Positions 39,001-51,269 of a stretch of 64,000 bases of DNA are shown in pieces (positions within the stretch are counted from its first letter, which is position 1; every line of letters starts with the position of its first letter). Below the pieces are notes generated by a model, which saw only the letters and a list, made by a program, of their open reading frames with translations, did no database searches and was not told the origin of the DNA. This DNA is from Klebsormidium nitens (taxonomy: Eukaryota; Streptophyta; Klebsormidiophyceae; Klebsormidiales; Klebsormidiaceae): assembly GCA_000708835.1 (NCBI GenBank), contig DF237314.1:1-64000 (forward strand). Direction: 5' to 3'. The position numbers were made by a program, and so were the translations under genes.

Positions 39001-42000
39001 TCTCAGAATAGGGAGGAGTGGGGGGGCTAAAGTCAACGAGGTTCATTGGGGTCAAGCGAGAGGTGATAGGGGGAGAATGCGGGCGAGTGAGGAGAGACGA
39101 GAAGTGACAAACAAGCAAACTGTCCATCTCAGCTTAAGACAGAGCCGAAGGCCCCCCAGAAATAGCAGCGAAACTTCGAGTTGGAAACGACAGCCCCGCC
39201 CTCGCTAACCTGGTCGTACTCGAACGTCAAGAGACGATAGAAACTTAGCGCTGGATCGGGAAAGTCCCAAGCCCAAATTTCAAAGCGCGCAGGCATTCAG
39301 AATCCTTGTGGACTCTGCCAAGTTCGAAGATTGATCTGAAGCCACAAGGTGGCCAGAGTCCTATCACGCATCAGCGAAGTCATGATCGATGAACGCGAAG
39401 AGACGGGCCAGTCAATCACGAAGTTGCTAAAAGCACTTTGGAGCGTACAAGGGCCGAAGTCCACCGCTTTTCTCCTCACCTGCAAGTCGACCCAGGTAGG
39501 GTTCTTGTGCGCCGTCTGCCGCGTAAGCGCAGGCGGTAGGCCCCCGACCAGCACGTACAGGATCGCCCCGATGCTCCAGATGTCGCATTCGGGCCCGTAG
39601 TGCCGCTCCCACACTTCGGGCGCCGCATAGAAAGGGGTCGCCATAAAGTCGCGCAGAACGGTGGAGTCGTCGACTATGGCCGCGCTGCCAAAGTCGACGA
39701 GCTTGATGTCGAAGGAGTGGTCGTTCACAAATAGAATGTTCTCCGGCTTCTGTTGCATTAAAGGAGGAAATGTTAGAAAGGTCGGGGAGAAAGAGAATGT
39801 TAGAAAGGTAAGGAACAAGAAGAGGAGGAGAAGCGCTGGAAGATAAAGGAGAGCTGGATGCTAGGGATGGAGATTTCAAGGAGGCCAGAGGGTCCAGGCA
39901 AAGACTATTAAAATGTTGGACTGTTGGAATATGTGAGCGAACGATCGCACATGGTCGAAGTTTGAAACTTCCGTTTCTGCTTTGCGGGGCCTTTAGTAGT
40001 CTGGTTCAAGGGCGGCGGAGAGTCAACCCATAACAATGCGAGAAGGGGACACTTTCTCACGGTTCTTTCGACTTTTGAGGAGGAAGGGGGGTCTCACCAG
40101 GTCTCGGTGCACCACTCGGTGGGCATGGCAGTGCTGGATCGCCAGAAGCAGCTGCTGGACTGCACAATACATTCAGCGGGCGCAGATCAGGGCGCCAGGA
40201 AGGTTGTTAACTCATCACACCAGTGGGAGGGGAGTTGTTGAAACCCTGCTTGACAGAACGTTCTTAACAAAAAGGGGTCAATACTTCGTCCGTCTGGAAG
40301 AAGGACAGACGCGTTGGCCAGCTCAGTGGCTAGACGTTCAAGCCAACGTGAACCTATCTACTTCCTGACGTATATGTTCAAAGTCGATCCACTTCTGCCT
40401 TAATCAAGGTGCCCGAAACAGACTCTATCACAAATTCACACCGTTCCCAAACAATACTTGATATTTGATCAAGAGCCTGTCTCAACAGGACAACACGTCG
40501 GAGAAAGAACAAGCTTGCGTGTCATGTCTAAGGTTCGCAAGTCGTCACGTGCCTTGAGCTTTCCGCTCAGTACAATTCCTTCAATTTGCACCAGATTTAC
40601 AGAGAGAAATCACCAGAATATATAATCGGCTTTCCCTGCGACCCTTGACAAGGCTTTCTCCTGAAATCCCAAGACTCCCCTGACATCCCTTTTTTCGCAA
40701 TTCTCATGATCCGAATCCTATGTCCAAAGCCGTGGAAGAGTAGACGCCCGCAGCCTTTCTTAGCGAAAATTCCTTTCAACAGACGTATTGCAGTGTCGAT
40801 TCTAGATGCTAATAGACTTGCAGCATCGCCCGGTTCACTAAGGCAAGAATGGGCAAAGACAATTCGGCTCACTTATGTAGGCAGCGTCCTGCTCCAGGAA
40901 GACGTCCCGCGTTGCAAGGTTTTGGAAGAGGTCTCCGCCACTGCAGAGCTCCATGACGATGTAAAAGTAAATGGCGTCTTCGTACGTGGCATACAGCTCC
41001 ACCACCTTATTTGTGTGTGCGTGCCCCTCAAATATCTGTGCGAAAGAACCAGGTAAAACTCAACATACTTATCATGTTTCTGTTTGTCAAACCTCATTGG
41101 TTTTGGAGCGGCATCCTCAATTCGTTCATGTCCGTGTGCCCCACATATGTGTGAAGATTGAACGAGAAAGCTTTTGGTTTGAACACCGTAGGTGTAGGCC
41201 AGTGTTCCACTAAGAAAAGACACGGGCAATCGTGTCACAAGTTCGAGTCCCGTTGGTGTGCACATTAACTCAGGACTTTGATTTTACAAGAGCTCGGCGA
41301 GTTCTTCCCAGCTCAAAGGCCTTTTGGTATATGAGAAACAACAAAAAGATCAAGAACTTACATCCCTTGGTGCAGGGTTTTGTCAGACACGCTTGAGACA
41401 GTTTGACCTGCGTTCAGGATCTCAGGTCTCCCACGCAATCAGTTCTCCTCCATATCGTTTTCAAAAGTGCTGGTTTGTGGCTCACGTCTGTCGACCAGAA
41501 AAGCTGGATTCATCATGCAATGTCAAGTAAAGAACTCTTAGAGAATCTTCTTTCTGAAAAGGCTTTGACGACCTCTCTCTGCCCCTCTGTTGGCCCTGGA
41601 AACAAACAACACGAGTTTCTAAACTGGAATACTCGAAAAGCAGAGGGGAAACTTGGGGTCAAAATCAGCAACCCAGAACGATCTAGATTGCAAGAGCGGC
41701 AACTCTCCAAGAGTGGCTGAATCTCCAGAGACCTGGAGGTTCAGAAAGCTTAGACCTTGCCACCCTCAACTCCCCTCATCTTTGGACAACAATGAAGACG
41801 CCTCACTGTTTTCACATTTCCCCGATTTTCTCACACCCTCATTACTTCGTAAAAATTCAACCATCACAATCCTAGACGATGTCGTCCAGAGCAGATTGTC
41901 CCACAGTCCAAAATACCGTGGCCAAGTAAGACGACTTTCTTTAGCAGGTGCAAAGTTTGAGGGGTGTGTTCGATACCTTCTGCAGGGCGTGAATCTCTGA

Positions 42001-42572
42001 GACCTTGCTTATTCTGGCGGGCCGAGTGGACAGCACCTTCTTGGAGCAGGCCTTGATGGCCACCTTCCTTCCCGTCCTCTTTTCGACTCCTTGCCTGCAT
42101 ATCAGTTGACCTTTCAACATCCCAATAAAAGTCATAGAATTTAAAAACTTTGTGTTGTCTATTATTTTGACTTCAGGAAGAACAACACAATAGATTGCAG
42201 GCGGTTATATCACTTCAAGCATTGTGCGTCAAGACACCAATATTCTCACATCATGGTGCATTATACTCCAGTTGATAAGCAGATTGCTGGCTGATACCAG
42301 AAGTCAAATGGTGTAAGTAGACCATACAAAATCGTGGCAGAATCAATCGCTGATCAAGAAGTAGAACAGTGGCAGGAGAAACGCATTTAAACCCATGAGA
42401 GGGGGTTCTGCATGCAAGCTGACCTGACAGTCGCCACCCTGCCATACCCAATGCTGCCTCCCAAAACTTTGTAATCATCTCTTAAATGTGCCCCCGCCCC
42501 AATTTTCGTCTTTTCATCGAGCCAGCTGTCCTTTGCTTCAACCTCCGCTGGCTCCCCAAAGCAGTTGCCCAT
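36094..42572 (-). CDS. CDPK-like Ser/Thr protein kinase with degenerate C-terminal lobe
   Basis: Exons 42572-42424, 42094-41977, 41035-40873, 40159-40098, 39749-39480, 38618-38415, 37392-37306, 36711-36094; 556 residues. MGNCFG is an N-myristoylation plus palmitoylation signal, suggesting membrane attachment. Kinase landmarks: glycine loop LGGSIGYGRV (about 37-46), VAIK (Lys 64), HRDLKPEN (161-168, split by an intron), DFG (183-185), ATPFYAAPE (to 209), and the final-helix segment DPEKRVTASAALQHRWI. Then comes KIRQFQKAAVVLLSV, which resembles the junction segment of CDPKs and CDPK-related kinases, followed by ELEALVADVGL...FLSFDAADFLEIL, resembling EF-hand helices with no Dx[DN]xDG loop. Direct Ca2+ binding is therefore doubtful. 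The last 140 residues are Ser/Arg/Lys-rich with no known domain. Divergent from the Kir-type gene. Confidence 0.88.
38604..38868 (-). repeat. Duplicated 3' splice site of kinase exon 6
   Basis: About 85 bases around the true acceptor (AG at 38620-38619, then GCCGGCAAGGTGACG) are repeated 178 bases upstream in the intron (AG at 38798-38797, then GCCGGCAAGGTGACG, identical for 15 bases). Flanking intron sequence is also similar (GGGTTA, AGTGC, GTGCAAGG). Use of the decoy would give a different continuation. Confidence 0.82.
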
Positions 42573-43402
42573 CTTTTTCAAATGCCTTAACAATGGTTCT
42601 ATCAAGGGCAACGCTCATGAATGTGTTTCTCAAACTGATTCTGCATTGTACCGCAAAGAACGCGACTGTCTGTTAGCTGTGAGCATGCTTGAGAAGAGCA
42701 CAGCCTCTGTTGCACAGCAAGGGAGCAGGAACGATTTGTGAGAGCATCGGCTCGTAGTAGAATCGGGCTTTCCTCTATCTTTTCTTCAAGGGATCCCACA
42801 ACACCTATGCACTGCCCCCAAGAAAAGCAAAAATAGGTACTGCCAGAGCGGGGACAATGGTCGGAAGGAAGCAATTTTGCAAGCTCAGAAACAAGAGGGG
42901 GCGCACAGGTCGTCTTCTTGTTTGGGCCAGCTGTGCAAAAAATTTGGCTCAGGTACCTACACCAGTTGCCAGCTGTCACAAGATGTTCTGATCAAGCTGC
43001 GTCTTTTCAGAAAGATGCCCCTTTCTGTACGCTTTGACACCATTTTTGCCAGTGTCTTGCCCCCGGTCATTCCTGATTCAGAATGCAGCTTCTACACAGC
43101 CACCAGGCTGACCGGAGATGTCGATCTTGATGCCTGAATTGTCCACATCGGTCGCCAGATTAATCACTGGTATACCAAAGCCAGCCCTCTCCGTCGAATA
43201 GTGTCAAAGCAAGTTCTTCCACACTCGCAGACAGCTTCCTCCATGTGAATTTCATCAATCGCACTGCATGTGGTCCAAGGAGCACTGGAATCTGGAATGC
43301 ATTGATCAGGGTGCCCTTTGCAGTGGCGTTCCTGCCTGGATGAAATGGTGATGTTGACAGCACGACAGCGTTCCAAGCTGTGAGTCAGCTGGTGCTGCCG
43401 TT
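42573..43402. promoter_or_regulatory. Putative divergent promoter region of kinase and Kir-type genes
   Basis: 830 bases between the start codons of the kinase (-) and the channel gene (+). Promoters and leaders of both should lie here. No individual element recognised; open frames of 90-125 codons on the - strand have no domain. Confidence 0.4.
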
Positions 43403-46400
43403 GTGAGGGAAACCAGCAGCCGCCCTTTGTCAGCATGCAATGCCGTAGAGTCTGCGATGGGGCTGTCCCACCGGAATGCTGCTCGACCTACTCAAAATAT
43501 TGCTGAAGACAAAAGCTCTGAGACCGTAACCTATGCTGACAAGCAGAGCCCGAGCAGTGCCCCTGTGGGAGGCCCCCGTCCCAGGCTGCAGAAGAAGTCC
43601 TCCTTCAAGGAGTGGCTCCAACGGAAGCGCTCTTTCACCGACCTCTTTGATTCCGAAGGATACACTGGCCTGTCCAAGCAATGGAGTTCTCTCAAAGGGA
43701 AGGCTGAGGAAAAGTTCGGGTTTCGGAAAGTGGAGGGAGGGGAGCCAGGCCAGGGCAATGCGTCCCCCCTGAAAGGACGGGCGGCCCTGCGGAACGTGGT
43801 GGTGAAGCAGGACACGTCCCTCTGGACGCACTTCTACGACAGCTACATCTACCTCCTCCGCCTCCCGGCACACCTGTTCACGTTCTACTGTATGCTGGCG
43901 CCTTTCCTCGTTGCAATGCCTTTCACACTGGTCTACCTTCTCGACCTTGAAGGTCAGTCCTTCAACTTCCTTGGAACAATGTTCTCGCATGTCAAGCCCG
44001 TTGATCATCATTCACCATCGCATCAGAATGGGGTCAGTAAGAAATCATGGCAGGGACGGCAGACCTTAGACTGGATTGTACAAAACTTCATGTCCAATGC
44101 ATTGCTAATCCATTGCTTATGCAGGGGGAAGATTGATAGGCTGTCTGCCGCTGCTGCCGCAAATGGAAGTTGGTGGCCTCTTCTCAAGCGAGCCCGTGCC
44201 CATGGATTACAATGAGACAGGAAAGAGAATTCTCATCTTTTGTTTGATCGCAGGATTTATCTTCCAAGAGAAGCAGCAGACGGTCTCCCTCCTGGAGCTG
44301 TCAGAGGGCCGCGTCCCCAGGCTGGGGCAACAAGGCGTGCTGCTCGAAGTATACCTGTACAGCCTGTCGCTGTCTACAACGTTCGGGGCCTCCCGTATTG
44401 ACGCTCGCTCACCATTCTGTCTCCTTGTGGCAAATATCAACACGCTGGTAGCTCAGCTTATGTTCGTCTTCTTAAGCGGCGCTGTGTTTCAACGGCTGAG
44501 CCAGCCGAGTCAGCCCGTGAGAATCGCAACGCTGGCGATCCTTACAGACGACTTCTTCGAGGGGGAAGGGGAGCGCGACAGCTCCGCAGACAAGAAGTAC
44601 AAGTAAGAGCGTACTTTGAAGTTGCACATAAAACGCAATTTCCAGCTTCTTCTTATCTTGGACGCCTAGCTCTTCAGTCTAATGGAAGCATATATGGGCG
44701 ATGAAAGGGCAGCAGCATTGTCAACAACAAAGTGGGGTGCTGTGTCAAATGATGCTTTTACATAAGTATATTCTTGTGGCTGGCTAAGTGGCTGCATCCC
44801 TGACACACGCCCTCTGAAGCCGCTAATCATCTTGGTCCTTGCTTCACTTCGGACAGAAGCTGTTATCATTCTGATCATCAGCAGATTGTTCTTCAAGGAA
44901 CGCTTTCTCATTCTGTGAACCTTTCAGACTGTGTTCGCAGGTCCTCCGTCCCTCTTGTTTTCGATCTTGAGTCCAAGAAGGCAACTGTCCATTTCGAAGT
45001 GAGATGTTAAACGTCAATTTGTCCATTTTTCTTGTCTCGGGCCTCCTAACAAAAAAGTTGTTCGGTCTGCTTCTGCTTGACAGCATCATTCCCTCTTAGA
45101 ATACCTCATGTCTATCGTAGTTGCGTCCTTTTCTTGGGTTATTTCGACCAGTCTATTATCAGTCAAATCTCAGGTTTTGTTCTGCTGACGTCACGCCTAT
45201 CCTTCTTGCAGGATTCTGATGACGCGCCTCGTCCTGACGGGACCTGGTTCGAACCTGATCGACGCCAAGTTGGACTTGGTGTACCGTCACATGATGCAGT
45301 TGCCGGGGGGATCCCCCTTCATGTCCACGCACTCCCTCAAACTGGTCCGATCAGAGGTACGAAGCGTGCCCCTCTCTGTTTTCAATATACAATCTGCAGA
45401 AAACGCTTTATTTTGAGCCTGAGCAATATCAGAGCTCGCAGTTTTCAAGAGCCCGGATTCCGCTTTGCTCTTACGTATCCTTGGCTACGGCTGTCAGACG
45501 AAAGTGTCGACAGAAAAAGGTTGCAAAAGCGGTCCTCAAGACGGGAGCTTAACTTTCTGACGTCTTTTCGAGGTTGGAGACGGAAAAGCTTGAAAGCAGA
45601 ACCCTACTCTCGAAAGCGGAACCGTCCCACTTAGCAACCGTCCGCGCAGTTTTGGGGCGTGAGCACATAAACCGAGGAGCTTAGTGTGGCACCCGAAAAT
45701 GTTCCTTGCCATGAGGTGACTACCATGTAAAGACGACCCATTTGCTGGTCATCGCCATGAGAAGATCCTAGACCTCTCTCCCCACTCTGGCCGTTCTGAA
45801 ACGCTTTCAAAAGTTGACCGGTTGCCTCTGCTTCCTCGCTCCAATTAGCTTCCGGGACATGTGGCGGATCCCTTCTACTTCTCAAACGCTTCAATGCCTT
45901 TATTGTAACCATATCATGGTTCTTTCCAAGAGCGTCTTCATATCTGCATTGGCGGGGTCTTCATTCCATTGGGCATTCCGGAGTCTCGACTTCGGGCACA
46001 GCAACAGAGCGGTGCTGCTATCAAGGATACCGGCTATCTCAAAAGTTTGAACCCCGAGGTGCCTTTCGAATGCGGGGCAGCGCCTTTGCATAAGAAAGAG
46101 TGGACGTGCAAAGTTGAAAGCTTCTTCGAGGGCCCTTGACGCTTTCCACTCTGTCCCATCCGCAAACTTTGAACCAAGGGTTGGCCTCGCTTGGATCCGC
46201 TGACGTCATTCGCCGTCTTATACCAGTCGTCCAGCCTGCGGTACGGCATGCTCATTCGCCACGTCATCAACGAGGAGAGCCCTCTGTTCGGCGCCTGCAG
46301 CCAAGAGCAGCTCCTGGCGGAGGACGCCAACTTTCAGGTGAGAGCTCGCAGGTCGAGCGGGTCGCAACCATTTTTCCAAGTGTGAACGCGCTCGCGAGTG

Positions 46401-47126
46401 GCGCAGTCTCATGTTTGAACCCTGTCGGATGCGACGCCGCGACGACTAGAGGTTTGCTTTTCTGGTATCGAGATTTCTTCTTTTCACTTTGATGTCCTTC
46501 CAATCGCCTGGCATTGGACTTTCTTCCTGCTGAAAAGTGGTTGGGTAGTGCTCTCCAGTCACCTCGACACGAAGGTCTGCGCTCGAGCATTTGAACCTAT
46601 CTGTCAACTTCCTCTTCGTTTCTGCAACTGGTCGGCAAGGAAGTTGGGCGGGTTGTCGGTGTTGCTCAGAACCGGTCGTCATCATGCCTCGAATTTGAGT
46701 CCAAGTCTTTTTGCTCCCTTTCATACCTACTCTCAGATACAGGTCACTAGTAGGTCGGGTCGATTGCCCCACCTTGATAGGCGAACCCAGACAACCTGTC
46801 CCGGCTGCTGAACCGACCGGCAGCATTGCACCTTTTAGAGCAAACACGAAACACGACGATATTGGCTCACGTTGCCAGCAAAGTGTGAACTCACTAATAT
46901 TGCCGTGTGATCCATGTTGCAGCTGACAGTGATGGCCACGGAACGGTCTTCGATGCAGCCGGTTTTCGCGGACCAGATGTTCTTCGTCACGGACGCTGAG
47001 GTGATTTGGGACGCCCACTTTGTGGACATAATTAGTTTGTCGAAGGGGAAGCGGGTCATGGAACACAGTAAGCTGAACGCGTATAGAAAGGAGGGTAAGG
47101 TGTTGTATCACGTTGGAGGCGAGTAG
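43403..47126 (+). CDS. Inward-rectifier (Kir-type) channel with unusual filter
   Basis: Exons 43403-43952, 44125-44602, 45212-45356, 46227-46337, 46923-47126; 495 residues. The fold follows Kir/KirBac order: a basic N-terminus ending in a slide helix (TSLWTHFYDSYIYLLRLP), membrane helix 1 (about 156-179), pore helix and filter (VYLYSLSLSTTFGASR), inner helix (LLVANINTLVAQLMFVFLSGAVFQRLSQP), then the cytoplasmic immunoglobulin-like domain (THSLKLVRSE, GMLIRHVINEESPLFG, DANFQLTVMATERSS, VIWDAHFVDII, HSKLNAY). Where K+ channels have TxGYG this has TFGAS (about 269-273), so K+ selectivity is uncertain. The start could instead be Met at 43457. A pyrimidine-rich AG at 44247-44254 in exon 2 leaves room for a small extra intron; the frame is open without it. 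Confidence 0.85.
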
Positions 47127-48164
47127 CAGAGCGCTGCGCTGGCTTCTATAATCGGCCCTCAGTGATGTCCGTCATGACTCTGTACATACCGTTGTATATT
47201 TTCCAGGGGGCACTGCAGCGCGCACTTCTCTGTCTTGAAAGGTCGGTTCATTTTGGGCTTCAATCACTGAGTACTGGATACAGGCCGACATGTGTCAGTG
47301 CACGTGAACCTTTGCCTGTCTTGCAAATCATCATGCATACATGGTTACCTACTAGCCCAGGCCGTCTGACGAGCACACGCCTGGTGGATGGCCCACGTGT
47401 CGAGTGAGTAATTAACATGGACATATATTTCACTACAAGTGTACGCAACTCCATATTAGTCATGCGCCGCGATATCTATTGGTAGAAATAAGCCTTCTAT
47501 AGTTCCGCGCGATCATATGATGCCTATGGATGCAAGCTGAAAGTCGGATTTAGGTTCCGTTTAAACGCCGGCGCACACTATACTGCCGCCAGATCGTTGT
47601 AATGCCGTGCGCGCGTGCGAGGGCTTGCCAACCACATGCATGCGGTTGCATGTCTGAGTTGGCAATCCACACGTATCTAGTGATTGATGTAGTATATATT
47701 TTATAAGGATGATCGGGTATTGCGGGCCGATGTGTATTCCATCCGTTCCTAGATCGCCGGCGGCGTTAGACGGTTCGTTCGCGTTTTCCCTACGGATATC
47801 TCTGTGCAATATGTTCGATCAAGCTGATGCGCGAATAGGTGGCGCGGCCGCCCTGGCCGGGGGTCATGCAGACTGGCAGCACAAGGGCTCTTACTCTGAC
47901 GGTTATTGAATTTGGTGGGAAACCGGATTGAACGTTCCTTGTCGAGGCTTCAGTGGACCGTGGAACCGCCATATAATAGTGGCTTAGCGGTCAAGGACTC
48001 ACACTTCATTCGTACGTTCGTTTGCTTTTCCATGTTGGGCCTAGGTCTGTTAAGCTTGATGGAATCTACTCACGCCTATATACACTCTCTGACCGAAGTC
48101 TTTCCAACGTAGTTCGTGTCAATTCTGGTCATCCAATCTGGTCGCCCTCATCTTCTCGCCAAAG
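47127..48164. other. Intergenic spacer
   Basis: Lies between the ends of the convergent Kir-type (+) and DYNLT2B-like (-) genes. No exon, RNA gene or repeat array recognised. Confidence 0.5.
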
Positions 48165-50151
48165 TCAGTATAAGTATACCCCAAATGCTGTAGCGACGCA
48201 AAAGATGGTCTCGCTGAGGAAGGTCTCTTCAGCATAGTTGTCCGTGTTTGTATCCCAGAAGCAGCTGCACAGCGAAAGTAAACAGCCGGTCTGGATGGTA
48301 CTGTTTTCCGCAGCAAGCAAGCAATGGCCTTTCAAGACGGTCTATGTAGCTTGCTCGCTTCAACATCGGGAAAAGTCACAAGTTGCACCGCGTGTTTTAG
48401 TGCTATTTAAATTGGCTCCATTTCATAACTTGTGTGCATGCGTGCGTGATCGCATCGTCTCAAGGAAAGCCCTCATGAACCTTCCTACCTGTCATCTTAG
48501 AAATGAGCTTAATGACTTCTTGCGAGTTGCAAAAGTATCATTCAGATGACGTTCTGAGGCCAAGAAACCTAAAGACTTATATTCGAGGCGGCTCAACCGA
48601 GGACGGACAAGAAGAGCAGCAGACGAAGAGAATTGTGGCGCATCCGCTTACCGACAGCCCATTCTGACGCCTTCTCCCCTTTGTTCGCCAATCACGACCT
48701 GAACAACGAACTTGTATCGTTCCAGGCCAAGACCTGCGAAAAGTGTGCAGGCATCTCCGATTCTGCGCGGATGTGTTGCACAGCAAAATTGGGACGAACG
48801 GTTTGCGAAGATCACGAAATGAGCTTGCCTCACCAAGTACGAGTTCTTTACATCTGTAGAAGCGAAAGTCGTCTTTCGGTGGCTGGCTCTTACTGCTGAA
48901 GAAGAATCTGTGTATTCAGCTATGTTCAGGAATTTTGATCGACCTCCCTCCGCTTTGAGCTTCAGTCGGTGGCTCAACGGCTGTGAAACGTGTAACGAGT
49001 TATAAACCAATAGACCAAGCGCACAGACAGACATGCGGCCAGGATGGCCACTAGTTCGGTACCAAAGCCATGGAGTCCTTTGGAAGGAGCACAATACCGT
49101 TGGGTTCCAAAGACGTCTTGTCAGCACCCAACAGGAATGAAGAAGACCTCTAGACCTCGTCATTCTCCACGCTTCAAGCACTTCGATGCACTACCTCGCA
49201 TCCCAATCCTCATTGCTATTGAAGAAGTATTGGAAGTATGTCATGTACCTTTCAGCTTCGTCTTGATTTCGTCTGCAATTTCAGTGGTCCAGCCCGACGT
49301 ATTGTCCGCGTGGTACTGCACCCCTGTCAACTTTGACCGTAAGACTTGGCTCATGATTGTGCGCGCCTTTGCTGGCCGGAACCTGGAAGAGTAGGATACG
49401 CAATTTTGCAAAGGTGCACTTATTTTTGCAGGCCACAAAAGTCCCGACAATCAGAAGTCAAGAGGAGCGTGTAATGTTTGAAAATTCTCCACCCTATTTG
49501 ATTTTGCACAAGTCCCTCCATTGTCAGTTTGGCATGCCTTTGGCAACACCGTGACTGCCTTTGGAACAGCTTCCTTTAATGGAGCAGCTCAAGGGTCCAA
49601 CAAAATGGTCCAACATAATGGTCGTGTGGGCTCATGGCGTAACTTGTTCGCAGTCCATCATGGACTTCGTGAGTGATGCTGCATGGACTACAAGGTGGGG
49701 TGCTACTGACACCGGGCGTCCTAATGCAATGCAGATAATTCGCTCTGATTGGCTGTCCATTTTTCGTCAGTAACACAAAAGCAAGTTAGGAAGCCAGGTG
49801 ATTGGTAGGATGTTGAATGCAGCAGTGGTAAATTAGAAGCTGACAAAAGTTGAGCTAAAGCACGTCAGAATGTAAGCAAGATGAAATGGATTCCGTCAAC
49901 CTACTTTGAAATTAACTATGGTTGTAGTACACCAGTTTTTCAAAGGAGAAGCACAGCTAATAAACTCATTTGGAACTCATGTGCATTAAAACAGGGACTA
50001 ATTAAAGAGAGAGATTCGAAGAGAGATGGTCCAGATCGGCTGATTTGGCAGAACCTCACCTTTTGCTGAACTCTGGCTCGATGGGGTAGTCTGCTGCGGA
50101 TGTGCTTGCCACAGGTGACATCTCTGGGCTAGCTGCATCTTCATCCTGCAT
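48165..50151 (-). CDS. DYNLT2B: Tctex1-type dynein light chain, DYNLT2B-like
   Basis: Four exons, 50151-50060, 49382-49249, 48733-48652, 48264-48165; 135 residues, the usual size of the family. After a 28-residue acidic leader comes EFSKRFRPAKARTIMSQVL, then TTEIADEIKTKLK, YKFVVQVVIGEQRGEGVRMG, CFWDTNTDNYAEETF and the C-terminal FCVATAFGVYLY. The block VVIGEQRGEGV followed by CFWD.(T)DN is characteristic of TCTEX1D2/DYNLT2B, a light chain of intraflagellar-transport dynein-2 and also reported with inner-arm dyneins. Its presence implies that the organism builds cilia or flagella. It shares a 1.1-kb divergent upstream region with the zinc-knuckle gene, and a dynein heavy chain lies 5 kb away. 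Confidence 0.92.
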
Positions 50152-51269
50152 TTTGATTGCTCTTCAGCTCTTGCAAAACTTACAAAGATAGATATATGTA
50201 GGAGCGAGCTCAATAGATACTTGTATGGTTGGTTGAAGACTACTGGCACCTAGTCGCTGCGTAGATAGTGCAGACAACGCCTGGGTGATGCTCTTCTATG
50301 CATGTGTGCAGCTTCTCGAGGTTTATCCCACCAGAGGAAGTCCAGAAGGCCCTTCAGGAACTTTTGCAGATCAGAGCGAGCTATCGTTCAAAATGGTTAA
50401 GCTTCTGCCTCTCAAAACATCTTTGTAGTACACGAACTGAAATCAGCTCTGTTTGCTTCTTTATTCCAGAACGTCGTGATGCATATGTAGACGTACGTGC
50501 CGCAGATGTCTAAATAAGGTGGGATAAGGTGGCACAGACTCACGATCAAAACCACATCGATCGGTGCTGAGGTGAGCAAGTCTGAGGTTTGAGGCAGCAA
50601 ATTCCTGCTGAGTTCCGATTCGTGCCGACGCGACAACGGTAAAGATTGGAGCTACAGACAGAGCCTCTCGTTCTCGACCGTCGATCCCCCGGCGCAGCCG
50701 CAATTTGGAGGTGCACGCACGCTCACGCGTACCTATCTTTGGTCCCACTCAGAACGCCGCATGTCCAAAAATCATCCATTTTGATTGGGCCGCGTGTCAC
50801 TTATATAGAGGGGTCGCAGTCGCTTCAAATTGAACCTGATGCAACGTCATTTAGTCGTCACACTCAAAATTCACACCATCGAGCGGCCACGGTAATCTAC
50901 AATGACATATCGGACGGCCAAACAAGGCTCCTCAGTATATAAGCGGTATGATCATAAGTTGTTGAATACCTAAATCATTACGCTGATGAATTCGCTCCTA
51001 GATATCTCTCTTTTTCTCTTATTTCTCCCCTTTTATCTCTTTTTCCTCCTTTATCTCTTGGCTGTGAGTGAGACCCCACCTGTGATGCTCTCAGCAAGCA
51101 CAGCAAGCTCAGCCTGCTCAGTTTGGCCCTGGGCAGCCATTCCTCGAAGATTTCCTATTCTCAGGTGTTGCTCTGCAGCAACTTGTGTAGTCTTACGTCT
51201 TCAATATGTCAATAGCTGTCAATAGCAAGCGGGTTAACGTCGTCTTCTTTTAGGGGCGTGACCTTCATA
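50152..51269. promoter_or_regulatory. Divergent upstream region with pyrimidine-rich tract
   Basis: 1.1 kb between the DYNLT2B-like (-) and ZCCHC9-like (+) start codons. 51000-51060 is almost entirely C and T, and CTTCTTTTAG at 51244-51253 looks like a splice acceptor just before the ATG at 51270. An intron in the ZCCHC9 5' leader is therefore likely. Confidence 0.45.

Noticed and set aside
41195-41262. Possible tRNA or tRNA-derived element (AGTTCGAGTCC resembles a B box)
   Set aside because: The T-stem does not pair well, and no A box or acceptor stem could be found at the right distance.
44196-44254. Small intron inside exon 2 of the Kir-type gene
   Set aside because: There is a good-looking acceptor, but the most likely donor gives a 58-base intron that breaks the frame; the open frame is kept, with the doubt noted.
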